64,000 nt of DNA from Sunxiuqinia rutila (GTDB lineage Bacteria > Bacteroidota > Bacteroidia > Bacteroidales > Prolixibacteraceae), in contig NZ_JBNGOT010000010.1 of assembly GCF_050589705.1 (NCBI RefSeq), forward strand, positions 62,001 to 126,000, read 5' to 3'. Below, piece by piece: positions 18,275-26,895 of this stretch (the first letter of the stretch is position 1; each line of letters opens with the position of its first letter). Position numbers and translations under genes: made by a program. Below the pieces are notes generated by a model that saw nothing but the letters and a program-made list of their open reading frames with translations, was not told the origin of the DNA and ran no database searches.

Positions 18275-19939
18275 CTATTTTTCTCCAAAGAAATCGGAAT
18301 ACTCTTTCCAGAAGGAATTCACTTCTGACTTCATTTCTTTGCGTAACATCAAAATTCCAAACAAGTTAGGAATCGTCATCATGGCTATGGTAATTCCTGA
18401 AAATGTCCAGACAATGGTTGTGTCCATAAAAGAGGCCACAAAAAAACCAAGCACATAGACCATCCGGAAATAAACAACCCATTTTATTCCGAAGAGAAAA
18501 GTTACGGCCCTCCCTCCATAGTAAGACCAGGAGATAGCTGTGGAAAAAGCAAACAACAACAAGCCAATAGCCACAATATAGCGCCCGGAGTCGCCAAACC
18601 AACTTTTGGTAAACGCTTCTGTGGTCAGCGGTGCACTGTGTATCAAAGACTTTCCGACAATCTCAATCCTATTATCCAGAGGAATATGTCCTTCCATTAC
18701 CGGGAGTCTGCCAGAAAAAACGCCGCCATCTTTATGCACAAGCACTTCATCGGCCACCGAGCGGGCATGCAAAAGGGTTACCTCAGTGATAATTTTACCA
18801 TCAATCACTTCCAGGTCGCCCGTAAACAAAGGTAGTTCTCTCTTTCCCAGCAAAAAATCAGCAATTTGCTCCCTATCCGACTCCTCACCTTCATCGTAAA
18901 AACCGGCCAGTACCTCCAAATCAGCTTCCTGAAACTTATTTTCCATTTTTTCGGTCCAAACCCCTGATGACAGAATCACCAAACCGGTTAGCATACAAAT
19001 GATAATCGTATCAATGAATGGTTCCAGCAGAGCGACTAAACCTTCCGAAACCGGCTCGTGTGCTCTGGCTGCCGCGTGAGCAATAGGTGCAGAACCTTGT
19101 CCGGCTTCATTGGAAAACAAGCCCCGATTAACCCCCCGGTTGAAGGCGAAAGCAAAACTAGCTCCTAAGAAGCCACCCGCTGCTGAAGTACCCGTAAATA
19201 CATCGCGAAAAACGGCAACAAAAGAAGGAACAATATTTTGGTAATTATAAAGGATAACCGCAACGGCCCCGACAAAATAAATTACTGCCATAAAGGGCAC
19301 CAAGCGTGAAGTAACCTTGGCAATCCGTTTGATTCCGCCAATGATTACAAACCCCAGCAACAAGGCCAAAACCGCACCAGTCAAAATTTTATTGATGCCA
19401 AAGGTGGCATGCACCGAATTGGCTATGGAATTAATTTGCGGCAAATTTCCGGTTCCGAAGGACGAAAAAATAGTGGCCACGGCAAACAGGCCTGCCAGCC
19501 ATTTCATATTCAGGCGATTTTTCATGTAATACATCGGACCGCCAGCCATTGTTCCATCCGCTGCTTTTTCCCGATACTTGTGCGAAAGAGTTACTTCCAC
19601 AAACTTCGTTGTCATTCCTAACAAGGCAGTAACCAACATCCAAAACAGGGCAGCCGGTCCGCCCAAATGAATGGCCAGAGCCACACCAGCAATGTTTCCG
19701 GTTCCCACCGTGCCGGAGAGTGCCGTGGTTAAGGCCTGAAAATGTGAGGTGTCGCCTTCATCACCTTCGCGGTCAAATTTTCCGCGCACGATGCGGAAAG
19801 CAGATTTGAGGTATCGAAATTGTGGAAATCGTAAGTAAAAGGTGAAAAACAGGCCTGTACCCAGTAAAAAGAAAACAAACCACTGGCTTCCGCCGATATA
19901 TCCGTCAATAAGAGAAAGGAGATCGTTCAGTTTATTCAT
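18275..19939 (-). CDS. Alanine/sodium symporter family protein (AGCS) with soluble insert
   Basis: A sodium-coupled amino-acid carrier of the AGCS family, 554 aa and about 100 longer than typical members (about 450-490). Family signatures include S-G-T-V-G-T-G-N-I-A-G-V-A near residue 75, M-A-G-G-P-M-Y-Y-M and F-S-N-E-A-G-Q-G-S-A-P-I-A-H-A. Transmembrane helices run to about 327 and resume at about 455. Between them lies a hydrophilic insert (about 330-445) rich in acidic residues and beta-like stretches, which ordinary AGCS proteins lack. The substrate is probably alanine or glycine, but the sequence alone does not prove it. Confidence 0.88.
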   Translation of the reverse strand: MNKLNDLLSLIDGYIGGSQWFVFFLLGTGLFFTFYLRFPQFRYLKSAFRIVRGKFDREGDEGDTSHFQALTTALSGTVGTGNIAGVALAIHLGGPAALFWMLVTALLGMTTKFVEVTLSHKYREKAADGTMAGGPMYYMKNRLNMKWLAGLFAVATIFSSFGTGNLPQINSIANSVHATFGINKILTGAVLALLLGFVIIGGIKRIAKVTSRLVPFMAVIYFVGAVAVILYNYQNIVPSFVAVFRDVFTGTSAAGGFLGASFAFAFNRGVNRGLFSNEAGQGSAPIAHAAARAHEPVSEGLVALLEPFIDTIIICMLTGLVILSSGVWTEKMENKFQEADLEVLAGFYDEGEESDREQIADFLLGKRELPLFTGDLEVIDGKIITEVTLLHARSVADEVLVHKDGGVFSGRLPVMEGHIPLDNRIEIVGKSLIHSAPLTTEAFTKSWFGDSGRYIVAIGLLLFAFSTAISWSYYGGRAVTFLFGIKWVVYFRMVYVLGFFVASFMDTTIVWTFSGITIAMMTIPNLFGILMLRKEMKSEVNSFWKEYSDFFGEK

Positions 19940-20109
19940 AGTTGCCGTTTAGCTTAGGGCACTAAATATAACACATCGTTTGCTTTTGTTAAAATTAAAT
20001 AGCAGAAACCTGTTATTTTCTTCAAATCGTAACATTAAAGCCGAATTTTGCAGGAATTATTTTAATTCAAAAATCTCAGGGAAAGCAGAATGCAAACCGT
20101 TTTTTTCCA

Positions 20110-20117
20110 TAAATTTG
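20110..20117 (+). promoter_or_regulatory. Putative -7 element for the small acidic protein/pspC pair
   Basis: TAAATTTG fits the -7 consensus and lies 26 bases before the ATG at 20144. Because transcription would begin after it, it argues against the in-frame upstream ATG at 20090. Confidence 0.45.
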
Positions 20118-20143
20118 CTTTTAAACAATTAAGCAAAAAAGCT

Positions 20144-20398
20144 ATGCTACCAAAATTTTTACTTGCAGACAATTCTCAGGAAACACCTGACACAATTTTC
20201 GTGGTTCACACTGAAGTACCTAAATTCATTGTTGAAAGTGACATTGAAGACTTCTGGTCAAACCAAGTGGTTCACTGGCTAAGTGATGTGCCTGAATCAG
20301 AAAAGCTTATCAAACAACTGCTGGAACAAGCAGAAGAATATCTTGAAGCGGAATTCGAGAGTCAAGAGAACCTTTTTGATGAAGACGACGAAGACTAA
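20144..20398 (+). CDS. Small conserved acidic protein
   Basis: An 84-aa protein beginning M-L-P-K-F-L-L-A-D-N-S-Q. I recognise the type as conserved in Bacteroidota, but it has no assigned function. It is strongly acidic and ends in a D/E tail (F-D-E-D-D-E-D). The centre, D-F-W-S-N-Q-V-V-H-W-L, is predicted helical. There is no signal peptide. The start at 20144 is favoured over 20090, because a promoter-like box lies between them. It is five bases upstream of the PspC gene, so the two are very likely one operon. Confidence 0.75.
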   Translation: MLPKFLLADNSQETPDTIFVVHTEVPKFIVESDIEDFWSNQVVHWLSDVPESEKLIKQLLEQAEEYLEAEFESQENLFDEDDED

Positions 20399-20403
20399 AA
20401 CCA

Positions 20404-20610
20404 ATGGAAATTATTAATGCCCCAAAAAAACGGTTAACCCGTTCCAGGAACAAGATAATTGCCGGCGTACTTGCCGGCTTTGCCGAGTACTTTAACATTG
20501 ACCCGACTTTGTTGCGGGTAATTTATGTTGTTGTATCTATCCTTAGCGCAGGTTTTCCGGGATTACTAATTTATCTTATTTGCTGGGTACTTATTCCCCA
20601 GCAATACTAG
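20404..20610 (+). CDS. PspC domain-containing protein
   Basis: A 68-aa protein made of a single PspC domain. A basic N-terminus (K-K-R-L-T-R-S-R-N-K) leads into I-I-A-G-V-L-A-G-F-A-E-Y-F-N-I-D-P-T and a transmembrane segment that ends L-I-C-W-V-L-I-P. PspC proteins are envelope-stress membrane proteins. This one lacks the long C-terminal part of proteobacterial PspC. Its stop codon shares the palindrome CTAG with the stop of the convergent tex gene. Confidence 0.92.
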   Translation: MEIINAPKKRLTRSRNKIIAGVLAGFAEYFNIDPTLLRVIYVVVSILSAGFPGLLIYLICWVLIPQQY

Positions 20611-22742
20611 TTTTGGTCTACATCTTTCAAGCTTAGCTGAATTCGTTTTCGGGGGATATCCACTTCGAGGACTTTTACTTTCACATGTTCGTGTAGTTTT
20701 ACCACCTCATTTGGATCACTTACGAAGCGATCAGCTAGTTGAGAGATATGCACCAGACCATCCTGCTTCACACCCATATCCACAAAAGCGCCAAACTTAG
20801 TGATGTTGGTGACAATCCCCGGAAGCACCATCCCTTCGTGCAAATCCTCGATTTTAAAAATGCCACTGGCAAATTCAAACACTTTTATGTTTTTACGGGG
20901 GTCACGTCCGGGCTTGGCCAATTCCTTCTGAATATCCTTTAAAGTAGGCAATCCGACCGATTCCGTTTGGTACTTTTCCAACACCAAAGCCTGTTGCAGT
21001 TCTTCGGATTGCATCAAATCAACAATGCTGCATTTCAAATCTTTGGCCATTTGCTCAACCACATGGTAAGATTCAGGGTGAACGGCTGAATTATCCAACG
21101 GATTTTGGGCATCCGCAATACGCAAGAAACCGGCCGACTGCTCATAGGCCTTCGCGCCCATTCGTGGCACTTTCAGCAACTCTTTCCGGGCTTTGAAAGC
21201 GCCGTTCTCTTTCCGGAAGTCAACGATATTTTGCGCCAGTTGCGGCCCCAGGCCCGAGATATAGGTTAGCAAGTGCTTCGAAGCCGTATTCACGTTGACC
21301 CCAACCTTGTTCACGGCCGATTCAACCACCGTGTCCAGGCTGTTTTTCAATAACTTTTGATCAACATCGTGCTGGTACTGTCCCACCCCAATCGATTTAG
21401 GATCGATCTTTACCAACTCGGCCAAAGGGTCCATCAGGCGGCGCCCAATAGAAACAGCACCACGTACCGTCACATCATAACTTGGAAACTCTTCACGAGC
21501 CACCTTCGATGCTGAATAAATCGATGCCCCATCTTCAGAAACAACAAAAACTTTCAGATCGCGATCGTAGTGCAATTTCTTGATAAAATGCTCTGTTTCC
21601 CGGCTGGCTGTTCCATTCCCAATGGCGATAGCCTCAATTTGATAGGCACTTACCAGTGAAGTAATTTTACGGGCCGATTGCTTGATTTCCTCTTGGGGTT
21701 TGTTGGGGTAGATGGTTTCGTTGTGCAGCAAGTTCCCCTGCTCATCCAGACAAACCAACTTACAGCCCGTTCGGTAACCAGGATCGATTGCCAGCACCCG
21801 CTTTTGTCCAAGTGGTGCAGCAAGCAGCAATTGCCGAAGGTTTTCAGCAAATACCTGAATTGCCTCCTGATCAGCACTCAACTTCGCTGCCTGGGCAAAT
21901 TCGGTTTCAATGGCCGATGAAAGCAGCCGCTTATAACTGTCCTTAACCGCCAGCTTGACTTGTTCTCCGCAGGCATTACCCGACCGAACAAAAAAACGAT
22001 TCAGACGCTCCAGGACAGCCTCCTCATCCGGCGACACCGAAATCCGTAAAACCCCCTCCTGCTCCCCTCTGCGCATAGCCAGCAAGCGATGCGAAGGACA
22101 ACGCTTCAAAGGCTCTTCCCATTCAAAGTAATCCCGGTATTTAATGCCTTCCTCTTCTTTTCCTTTAACCAGTTTACTTTTAATCAAAGCTCCCTGCGCA
22201 AAAGCCTGACGCACCATATTTCGTGCTTTCTCGTTTTCATTCACCCACTCGGCAATAATATCACGGGCGCCTGACAAGGCATCCTCCACCGAGTTCACTT
22301 CGCCTTTGACAAAAGCATACGCCCGATTTTCCAAGTCGCGCTCGTCTTGCTTCATCATAATTTTGGCCAAAGGCTCCAGACCTTTTTCCCGTGCAATCGA
22401 AGCTTTGGTTTTTCGCTTGGGCTTATACGGCAGGTAAATGTCTTCCAACTCAGTTGCATCAAAACAATTTTCAATGCGGGCTTTCAACTCATCAGTCAGC
22501 AGCTCTTGTTCTTCAATGGTTTTCAGGATAGTTTCCTTCCGCTTGGCCAATTCTTCCAAACGGGCTTTCGCTTCCTTGATATCACCAATCTGAACTTCAT
22601 CCAAACTCCCCGTCATTTCCTTGCGGTAACGTGAAATAAAAGGAACGGTAGCTCCTTCATCCAGAAGTTTGACAGTATTTTCCACCTGCTTGATTGGTAA
22701 CTGAAATTGAGCTGCTAATCGTTGTATGAGTTGCATATTCAT
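20607..22742 (-). CDS. tex: Tex family RNA-binding transcription accessory protein
   Basis: A Tex protein of 711 aa, a nucleic-acid-binding factor with homology to eukaryotic Spt6. It contains the N-terminal helical Tex domain with E-L-E-D-I-Y-L-P-Y-K-P-K-R-K-T, a YqgF/RNase H-like domain (V-L-A-I-D-P-G-Y-R-T-G), helix-hairpin-helix motifs (I-S-G-L-G-P-Q-L-A) and a C-terminal S1 domain (about 635-705) with F-G-A-F-V-D-M-G-V. It overlaps the convergent pspC gene by four bases. Confidence 0.95.
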   Translation of the reverse strand: MNMQLIQRLAAQFQLPIKQVENTVKLLDEGATVPFISRYRKEMTGSLDEVQIGDIKEAKARLEELAKRKETILKTIEEQELLTDELKARIENCFDATELEDIYLPYKPKRKTKASIAREKGLEPLAKIMMKQDERDLENRAYAFVKGEVNSVEDALSGARDIIAEWVNENEKARNMVRQAFAQGALIKSKLVKGKEEEGIKYRDYFEWEEPLKRCPSHRLLAMRRGEQEGVLRISVSPDEEAVLERLNRFFVRSGNACGEQVKLAVKDSYKRLLSSAIETEFAQAAKLSADQEAIQVFAENLRQLLLAAPLGQKRVLAIDPGYRTGCKLVCLDEQGNLLHNETIYPNKPQEEIKQSARKITSLVSAYQIEAIAIGNGTASRETEHFIKKLHYDRDLKVFVVSEDGASIYSASKVAREEFPSYDVTVRGAVSIGRRLMDPLAELVKIDPKSIGVGQYQHDVDQKLLKNSLDTVVESAVNKVGVNVNTASKHLLTYISGLGPQLAQNIVDFRKENGAFKARKELLKVPRMGAKAYEQSAGFLRIADAQNPLDNSAVHPESYHVVEQMAKDLKCSIVDLMQSEELQQALVLEKYQTESVGLPTLKDIQKELAKPGRDPRKNIKVFEFASGIFKIEDLHEGMVLPGIVTNITKFGAFVDMGVKQDGLVHISQLADRFVSDPNEVVKLHEHVKVKVLEVDIPRKRIQLSLKDVDQN

Positions 22743-23034
22743 AGTCTTGAAATTTGGGCTAGCGAAGATAATTGTTTTTTGGCGGGATGCCTTATTCTGC
22801 GCCGAAGAAATGTGGCAAACAAACCGATCACCAACAAAACTGACAGTCGTATTTCTGTTAAATACAAAGTGTTCCTTACAGTCTGGTTTGAGCTTAAAGT
22901 TAAGCCATTGTTAGAAATCCCTCACAGGCACATCAGGTTCTGTTTTTCGTATTAACTTTGTCTGCTGAAAAGAGCGTTGAATGCCGACCCTCTTTTTTAT
23001 TTTAGAAAAAGAGACTTATTGAGATATATAGCTT

Positions 23035-23433
23035 ATGCTGGTTTTAGTTGGAATTATTGCCGCCTTGTTTATTCTATTGATCGGGGGCACCTGGCTTTCT
23101 AATCACTTCGGAAAAAAGAATGCCCGGAACGAGGAAGAGAAAGAAAATGTGAACGTCGCCTTGGATTGCTGTGGCGCGCATGAGGTGTGCGATTTTGAGG
23201 AGATGCTGAAGAACCCGGATGAAATCGTATACTACGAGGATGAAGAACTGGATCGTTTTCAGGGAATTGATTCCAATGCTTATCAGGATGATCAAATCGA
23301 TGAGTTTCGCGATGTACTTTACACCCTCGACAGTGAAGATATTCGCAAATGGCTGCTCAGCATCGAACGCCGGAAAATTCAATTGCCCACTGTTCTGAAG
23401 CAGGAAGCCATTCAATTGCTGGCTGACGCGTAA
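23035..23433 (+). CDS. Small membrane-anchored protein with Cys-Cys motif
   Basis: A 132-aa protein. Residues 1-23 form one hydrophobic helix (M-L-V-L-V-G-I-I-A-A-L-F-I-L-L), followed by a basic/acidic linker and a mostly acidic soluble domain. The motif L-D-C-C-G-A-H-E-V-C-D (Cys at about 44, 45 and 51, His at about 48) could bind a metal. Homologues are known in Bacteroidota without a proven function. Its stop lies two bases from that of the convergent TPR gene. Confidence 0.7.
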   Translation: MLVLVGIIAALFILLIGGTWLSNHFGKKNARNEEEKENVNVALDCCGAHEVCDFEEMLKNPDEIVYYEDEELDRFQGIDSNAYQDDQIDEFRDVLYTLDSEDIRKWLLSIERRKIQLPTVLKQEAIQLLADA

Positions 23434-23435
23434 AA

Positions 23436-24674
23436 CTACTTTTCAAAGAAAAGGTCTTCCTTGATCCGTTTGATCCGATCCAGCGCGTAATAGGCATTCT
23501 CAGCCTCCTCACCCGCTTCTTTCAAATACGACTGGTAGTAATTTAATGCCAGTGTTTTGTTAAAATTGAATTCTTCGTAGGTGGTTGCTATTTCAAACAA
23601 GACCTCTACTTTTCGAGAGTCCAACTCATACGCTCTTTCATAACAGGCAATCGACTTCTCAAACTCACGCTGCGAACCATACACCTGTGCTAAATGATGA
23701 TACATTTCCGGATGAAATTCAGGAATGGAAATGAATATGGCAAAATCAAGGTAATTTGCCGCCAGCTCATAATGATCCAGCCGTTTATGAGCAACTCCTA
23801 AATAAAAATTGATGTAAACATCGCTGGGGCTTTCCGCATAGCAAGCCTCCAGAACTTCTAAGGCATGCTCCGTGTGCTTGTTATGGTAAAGACAAATACC
23901 ATAGTTCAGGTAAACGGACAGAGTGGTATCGTGCCGGGCCATAAACGATTGATAAACGTGCTGTGCAATGGGGTACTTTTTATTGACAAAAGCGGTATTC
24001 GCCCGTTTTAAATGAATAGCCCGACTATCCGGAAAGCGATAATGTGCCATCGCCAAAAGATTCATACACTTGTTTGGCTGATTTGCCTTCTCATAAATAG
24101 CAGCCAGATTTAAGTACGCACTCAGATCATCCGGATTCTGAATCAGATACTTCTCGTACAGATGCATGGCCCGCTTCTTTCGGCCAGCTTTAGAGGCCGC
24201 TAAAGCACTGTATTTATTAAACATCACATTGGTTGAATCAACCGCCTGAATTTCTTCGAACGTTTGAAACGCTTGGCTATAATCGTTCAGAAACAAGAAG
24301 GCTTTACCCAATTCGTATTTCAACAACAAATCATCGGGAGCAATCGTCAAGGCTTTCTGAAAATCAGTCACCGCCCTTGTATTGTTTCCCATGGCCTGAA
24401 AAAGGTCTGCCCGTCCCCGAAGATAAGTTACGTTGAGTGAGTCAAGTTTCAGGGCCGCATTTAAATCAGCTAAAGCTGCCGGGTAATCCATCAGCCGCTG
24501 ATGCACCATACTTTTCTTAAAGTACAGCTCGGCAGTTGGCTTTTCACTCAAGGCAGCGTCAATAGTTTCCAAAGCCTGAGGATACTTCTGATTCAACAAG
24601 AGGATATCGATTTTTTGAGCTTTCCCGAAAAAAGGGAGTAGCAAAAGCAACAGGAAGACTGATTTTCTGAACAT
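23436..24674 (-). CDS. Exported tetratricopeptide repeat protein
   Basis: A 412-aa protein with a cleavable signal peptide (M-F-R-K-S-V-F-L-L-L-L-L-L-P-F-F-G-K-A-Q) and about ten TPR units in tandem, for example A-A-L-A-D-L-N-A-A-L-K-L-D and A-V-T-D-F-Q-K-A-L-T-I-A-P. No catalytic domain is seen, so it is probably a periplasmic scaffold. It lies downstream of the M56/BlaI pair on the same strand, but a good terminator separates them. Confidence 0.85.
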   Translation of the reverse strand: MFRKSVFLLLLLLPFFGKAQKIDILLLNQKYPQALETIDAALSEKPTAELYFKKSMVHQRLMDYPAALADLNAALKLDSLNVTYLRGRADLFQAMGNNTRAVTDFQKALTIAPDDLLLKYELGKAFLFLNDYSQAFQTFEEIQAVDSTNVMFNKYSALAASKAGRKKRAMHLYEKYLIQNPDDLSAYLNLAAIYEKANQPNKCMNLLAMAHYRFPDSRAIHLKRANTAFVNKKYPIAQHVYQSFMARHDTTLSVYLNYGICLYHNKHTEHALEVLEACYAESPSDVYINFYLGVAHKRLDHYELAANYLDFAIFISIPEFHPEMYHHLAQVYGSQREFEKSIACYERAYELDSRKVEVLFEIATTYEEFNFNKTLALNYYQSYLKEAGEEAENAYYALDRIKRIKEDLFFEK

Positions 24675-24688
24675 GGCTTATTCGGTAT

Positions 24689-24724
24689 GAAAAAAAACAG
24701 GGACCCCGGCATGCCAAAGTCCCT
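24689..24724 (-). terminator. Terminator of the blaI-M56 operon
   Basis: On the minus strand AGGGACTTTGG pairs with CCGGGGTCCCT (11 pairs, three of them G-U) around CATG, followed by a G and a run of eight T. Confidence 0.8.
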
Positions 24725-24732
24725 TTAATCAC

Positions 24733-26229
24733 TTATTCTAAAACAAAATTAATGGGCACCGTAAACGACACAGCAACGAGCTCCCCTTTGTGCTTTCCAG
24801 GGGTCCATTTGGGTGATTGGTTAATCACGCGTAAAGCTTCATAGTCCAGTGCGGTATCAACACCTCTTGCAATTTTGGTGCGGCCAACCGAACCATCTTT
24901 TTCGACCACAAAAGTTACATAAACCTTGCCCTGAACGCCATTTTCCTTCGCTGAAACAGGATACTTAATATTCCTCGCAATAAACTTGCGCAAGGCCAAT
25001 TCTCCACCCGGGAATTCAGGCATTTCATCAACCACATGGAAAACAGGATCAGACGATTCAGGCGACGAATTACCATACGCCACAACAACAACGTCATCTA
25101 CATCGGTATTTTGAGCATCCATTGCCCCGGATTTCAAGGTAATTTCAATCACCCCGTTTTTGGCCAAGTCGCCATACTTTTGGATATAGACATCATCAGC
25201 TTGCTTAACGACATTCACACTGGTAATATCTTTCGGGTCCAGCCGATCCATTGCTTCTTTACCTGCCAGTTCTCCGTCAATTATGATTAAAGGCTGTTCG
25301 CTCGTTGCCGACCGCAGTTCAAAATCGCTTTCAGGTTCAACCAATGCTGTCTCTTTGTTTTCGCAGGCAAAAACCAACACCAGCGTTATGGCCGTCATCA
25401 ATCCGATTAAATAGCGGAAATTCGCTTTCTTGGAAGATTTTATTTTTGTCATCATTTTTAGTCTTGATTTGATTAAGGAAGAATTGAAATTATTGGCAAT
25501 CGAAAATTGTTCGCCAATAAACTGGGTGACTAATATTTCCTTGTAATGATTTATAGCCACTCCTTTATTTAATACTGCCTGGTCAGCCATATACTCATGG
25601 TTTTCCTTGATCACTCTCCGAAGCAACCAGAAGAATGGATTGAACCATTGAATAATACTGATCAGTTCAAGTATTAAGATATCCACCGTGTGTCCCTGGC
25701 GAATATGTTCGCATTCGTGTGCAAGCATCTTCTCCCACCCGGGTTTCGTTTCCAGGTTTCGGCTCACAAACAAATAATCGAGGAAGGAATACGGGCTTGA
25801 ATTGTCATCGATATAAACGTAATTGATTCCATGTTTGGAAACGAGCTCTCCTTGCCGAATCACCCGAACCAGCTGGTAAATGCGCCAGGCAACCACCAAA
25901 GCCATCAAACCAGCTATCGTAAAATAGCCTCCAATAATTACCTGACTGGCTGAAATCCAGCCAATCAAAGAATTGGAAACAGCAGAACTGCTAACCGTAA
26001 TGGCTTCCAACATGTTGGTGGCTCCGGAATTTTCCAAGGCCACCACTCCGCCTGAACCATAGATTTTGAAATGCAGCAAAGGCAGCAAGCTGGAAAATAC
26101 AACGGCAAAAAGCAGAAACAAGCGGTTGGTTTTGAAAAACGTTTCATGCCGCAAAAACACAAAGTAGATAAGAGATAAAGCTCCTAGGCTAATCCCCGAC
26201 TCCAGAATGTAGTTAATAAAACTATTCAT
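24733..26229 (-). CDS. M56 family metallopeptidase with TonB C-terminal domain
   Basis: A 498-aa BlaR1/MecR1-type membrane protease. Hydrophobic helices lie at about 1-25, 35-53 and 95-120. The zinc motif H-E-C-E-H is at 171-175, with the third ligand in N-H-E-Y-M-A-D (about 210-216), and another membrane helix lies at about 273-289. Instead of a beta-lactam-binding domain, the extracytoplasmic part has a plug-like segment (about 300-385: I-I-I-D-G-E and K-N-G-V-I-E-I-T) and a complete TonB C-terminal domain (about 415-498). By analogy it would sense an envelope signal and cleave the BlaI repressor. Its start overlaps the blaI end by eight bases, implying translational coupling. Confidence 0.9.
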   Translation of the reverse strand: MNSFINYILESGISLGALSLIYFVFLRHETFFKTNRLFLLFAVVFSSLLPLLHFKIYGSGGVVALENSGATNMLEAITVSSSAVSNSLIGWISASQVIIGGYFTIAGLMALVVAWRIYQLVRVIRQGELVSKHGINYVYIDDNSSPYSFLDYLFVSRNLETKPGWEKMLAHECEHIRQGHTVDILILELISIIQWFNPFFWLLRRVIKENHEYMADQAVLNKGVAINHYKEILVTQFIGEQFSIANNFNSSLIKSRLKMMTKIKSSKKANFRYLIGLMTAITLVLVFACENKETALVEPESDFELRSATSEQPLIIIDGELAGKEAMDRLDPKDITSVNVVKQADDVYIQKYGDLAKNGVIEITLKSGAMDAQNTDVDDVVVVAYGNSSPESSDPVFHVVDEMPEFPGGELALRKFIARNIKYPVSAKENGVQGKVYVTFVVEKDGSVGRTKIARGVDTALDYEALRVINQSPKWTPGKHKGELVAVSFTVPINFVLE

Positions 26230-26608
26230 CGTTTTTACCTTTTTCGTTTTCCAAATCTTTTCCAACTTCTTTCATGAGCTCTTCCAACTCGGCAATACTC
26301 ATATTGTCTTCGCGGGCAAAAAAGGAAACCATTTCCTTAAAGGAATTACTGAAATAGCCTTTCATAAAGGTTTTCATGTATTTTCGGGTATACTCCTTTT
26401 TGCTGATGAGTGGGAAGTACCGGTGAGTCTTTCCAAAAGCCTCGTAACCTACAAAGCCCTTTTTCTCCAATATGCGAACAATGGTTGAAACTGTGTTGTA
26501 CGCGGGTTTTGGCTCGGGCATCTGCTCAATCAACTCCTTTACAAAGGCTTTCTCCTTTTTCCAGAGTAGTTGCATCACTTGTTCTTCGGCTTTGGTCAAT
26601 TCTTTCAT
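26222..26608 (-). CDS. BlaI/MecI/CopY family transcriptional repressor
   Basis: A winged-helix repressor of 128 aa beginning M-K-E-L-T-K-A-E-E-Q-V-M-Q-L-L-W. The DNA-binding half (about 1-75) has A-Y-N-T-V-S-T-I-V-R-I-L-E-K-K-G, the usual recognition helix. The C-terminal half is the dimerisation region. It is normally inactivated by proteolysis by the M56 partner encoded immediately downstream. Four AACTA-N6-TAGTT dyads upstream look like its operators, which implies autorepression. The ATG at 26608 matches the family start. The open frame to 26641 is an unconserved extension. Confidence 0.93.
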   Translation of the reverse strand: MKELTKAEEQVMQLLWKKEKAFVKELIEQMPEPKPAYNTVSTIVRILEKKGFVGYEAFGKTHRYFPLISKKEYTRKYMKTFMKGYFSNSFKEMVSFFAREDNMSIAELEELMKEVGKDLENEKGKNDE

Positions 26609-26652
26609 GGGGTCAATTTTTATAGGTTGAATCAATAACAAAAATCAAGCCA

Positions 26653-26692
26653 CAAAACTAGAAATATAGTTCATAAACTAAACTCTTAGTTT
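26653..26692 (-). promoter_or_regulatory. Proximal BlaI operator pair over a promoter
   Basis: There are two dyads of the form AACTA-N6-TAGTT, at 26656-26671 and 26676-26691, centred exactly 20 bp apart. The minus-strand -7 element TAGTTTTG (26653-26660) lies inside the first dyad, and a weak -33 (GTTT) lies in the second. Binding here would block blaI transcription. Confidence 0.7.
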
Positions 26693-26797
26693 TATTGGTT
26701 AAAAAAAATGCGCTAGGGAAAAGGCTCTTTGCTTGTTAATTCGTTTTTTGCTTTCATACAATTGAGTTTAAATGAATACTGATTTGGAATTCCAACT

Positions 26798-26842
26798 CAA
26801 ACCTACAACTAATTTCTTAGTTTTCAAACTAAATTCATAGTT
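26798..26842 (-). promoter_or_regulatory. Distal BlaI operator pair over a consensus promoter
   Basis: Two more AACTA-N6-TAGTT dyads lie at 26807-26822 and 26827-26842, again centred 20 bp apart. They overlap a perfect Bacteroidota promoter on the minus strand: TTTG (26825-26828), 19 bases, then TAGGTTTG (26798-26805). The transcript would run about 180 bases before the blaI ATG. Confidence 0.7.
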
Positions 26843-26895
26843 GATGGCGAATGTAAATTGTCTATTAAAAGCATATTCCTTTAATTACCTGCAAT

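Noticed and set aside
26705..26749. A 14-codon minus-strand ORF (M-K-A-K-N-E-L-T-S-K-E-P-F-P) in the blaI leader, considered as a leader peptide
   Set aside because: Short ORFs of this size are common by chance, there is no ribosome site or attenuator structure, and it ends before any feature of interest.
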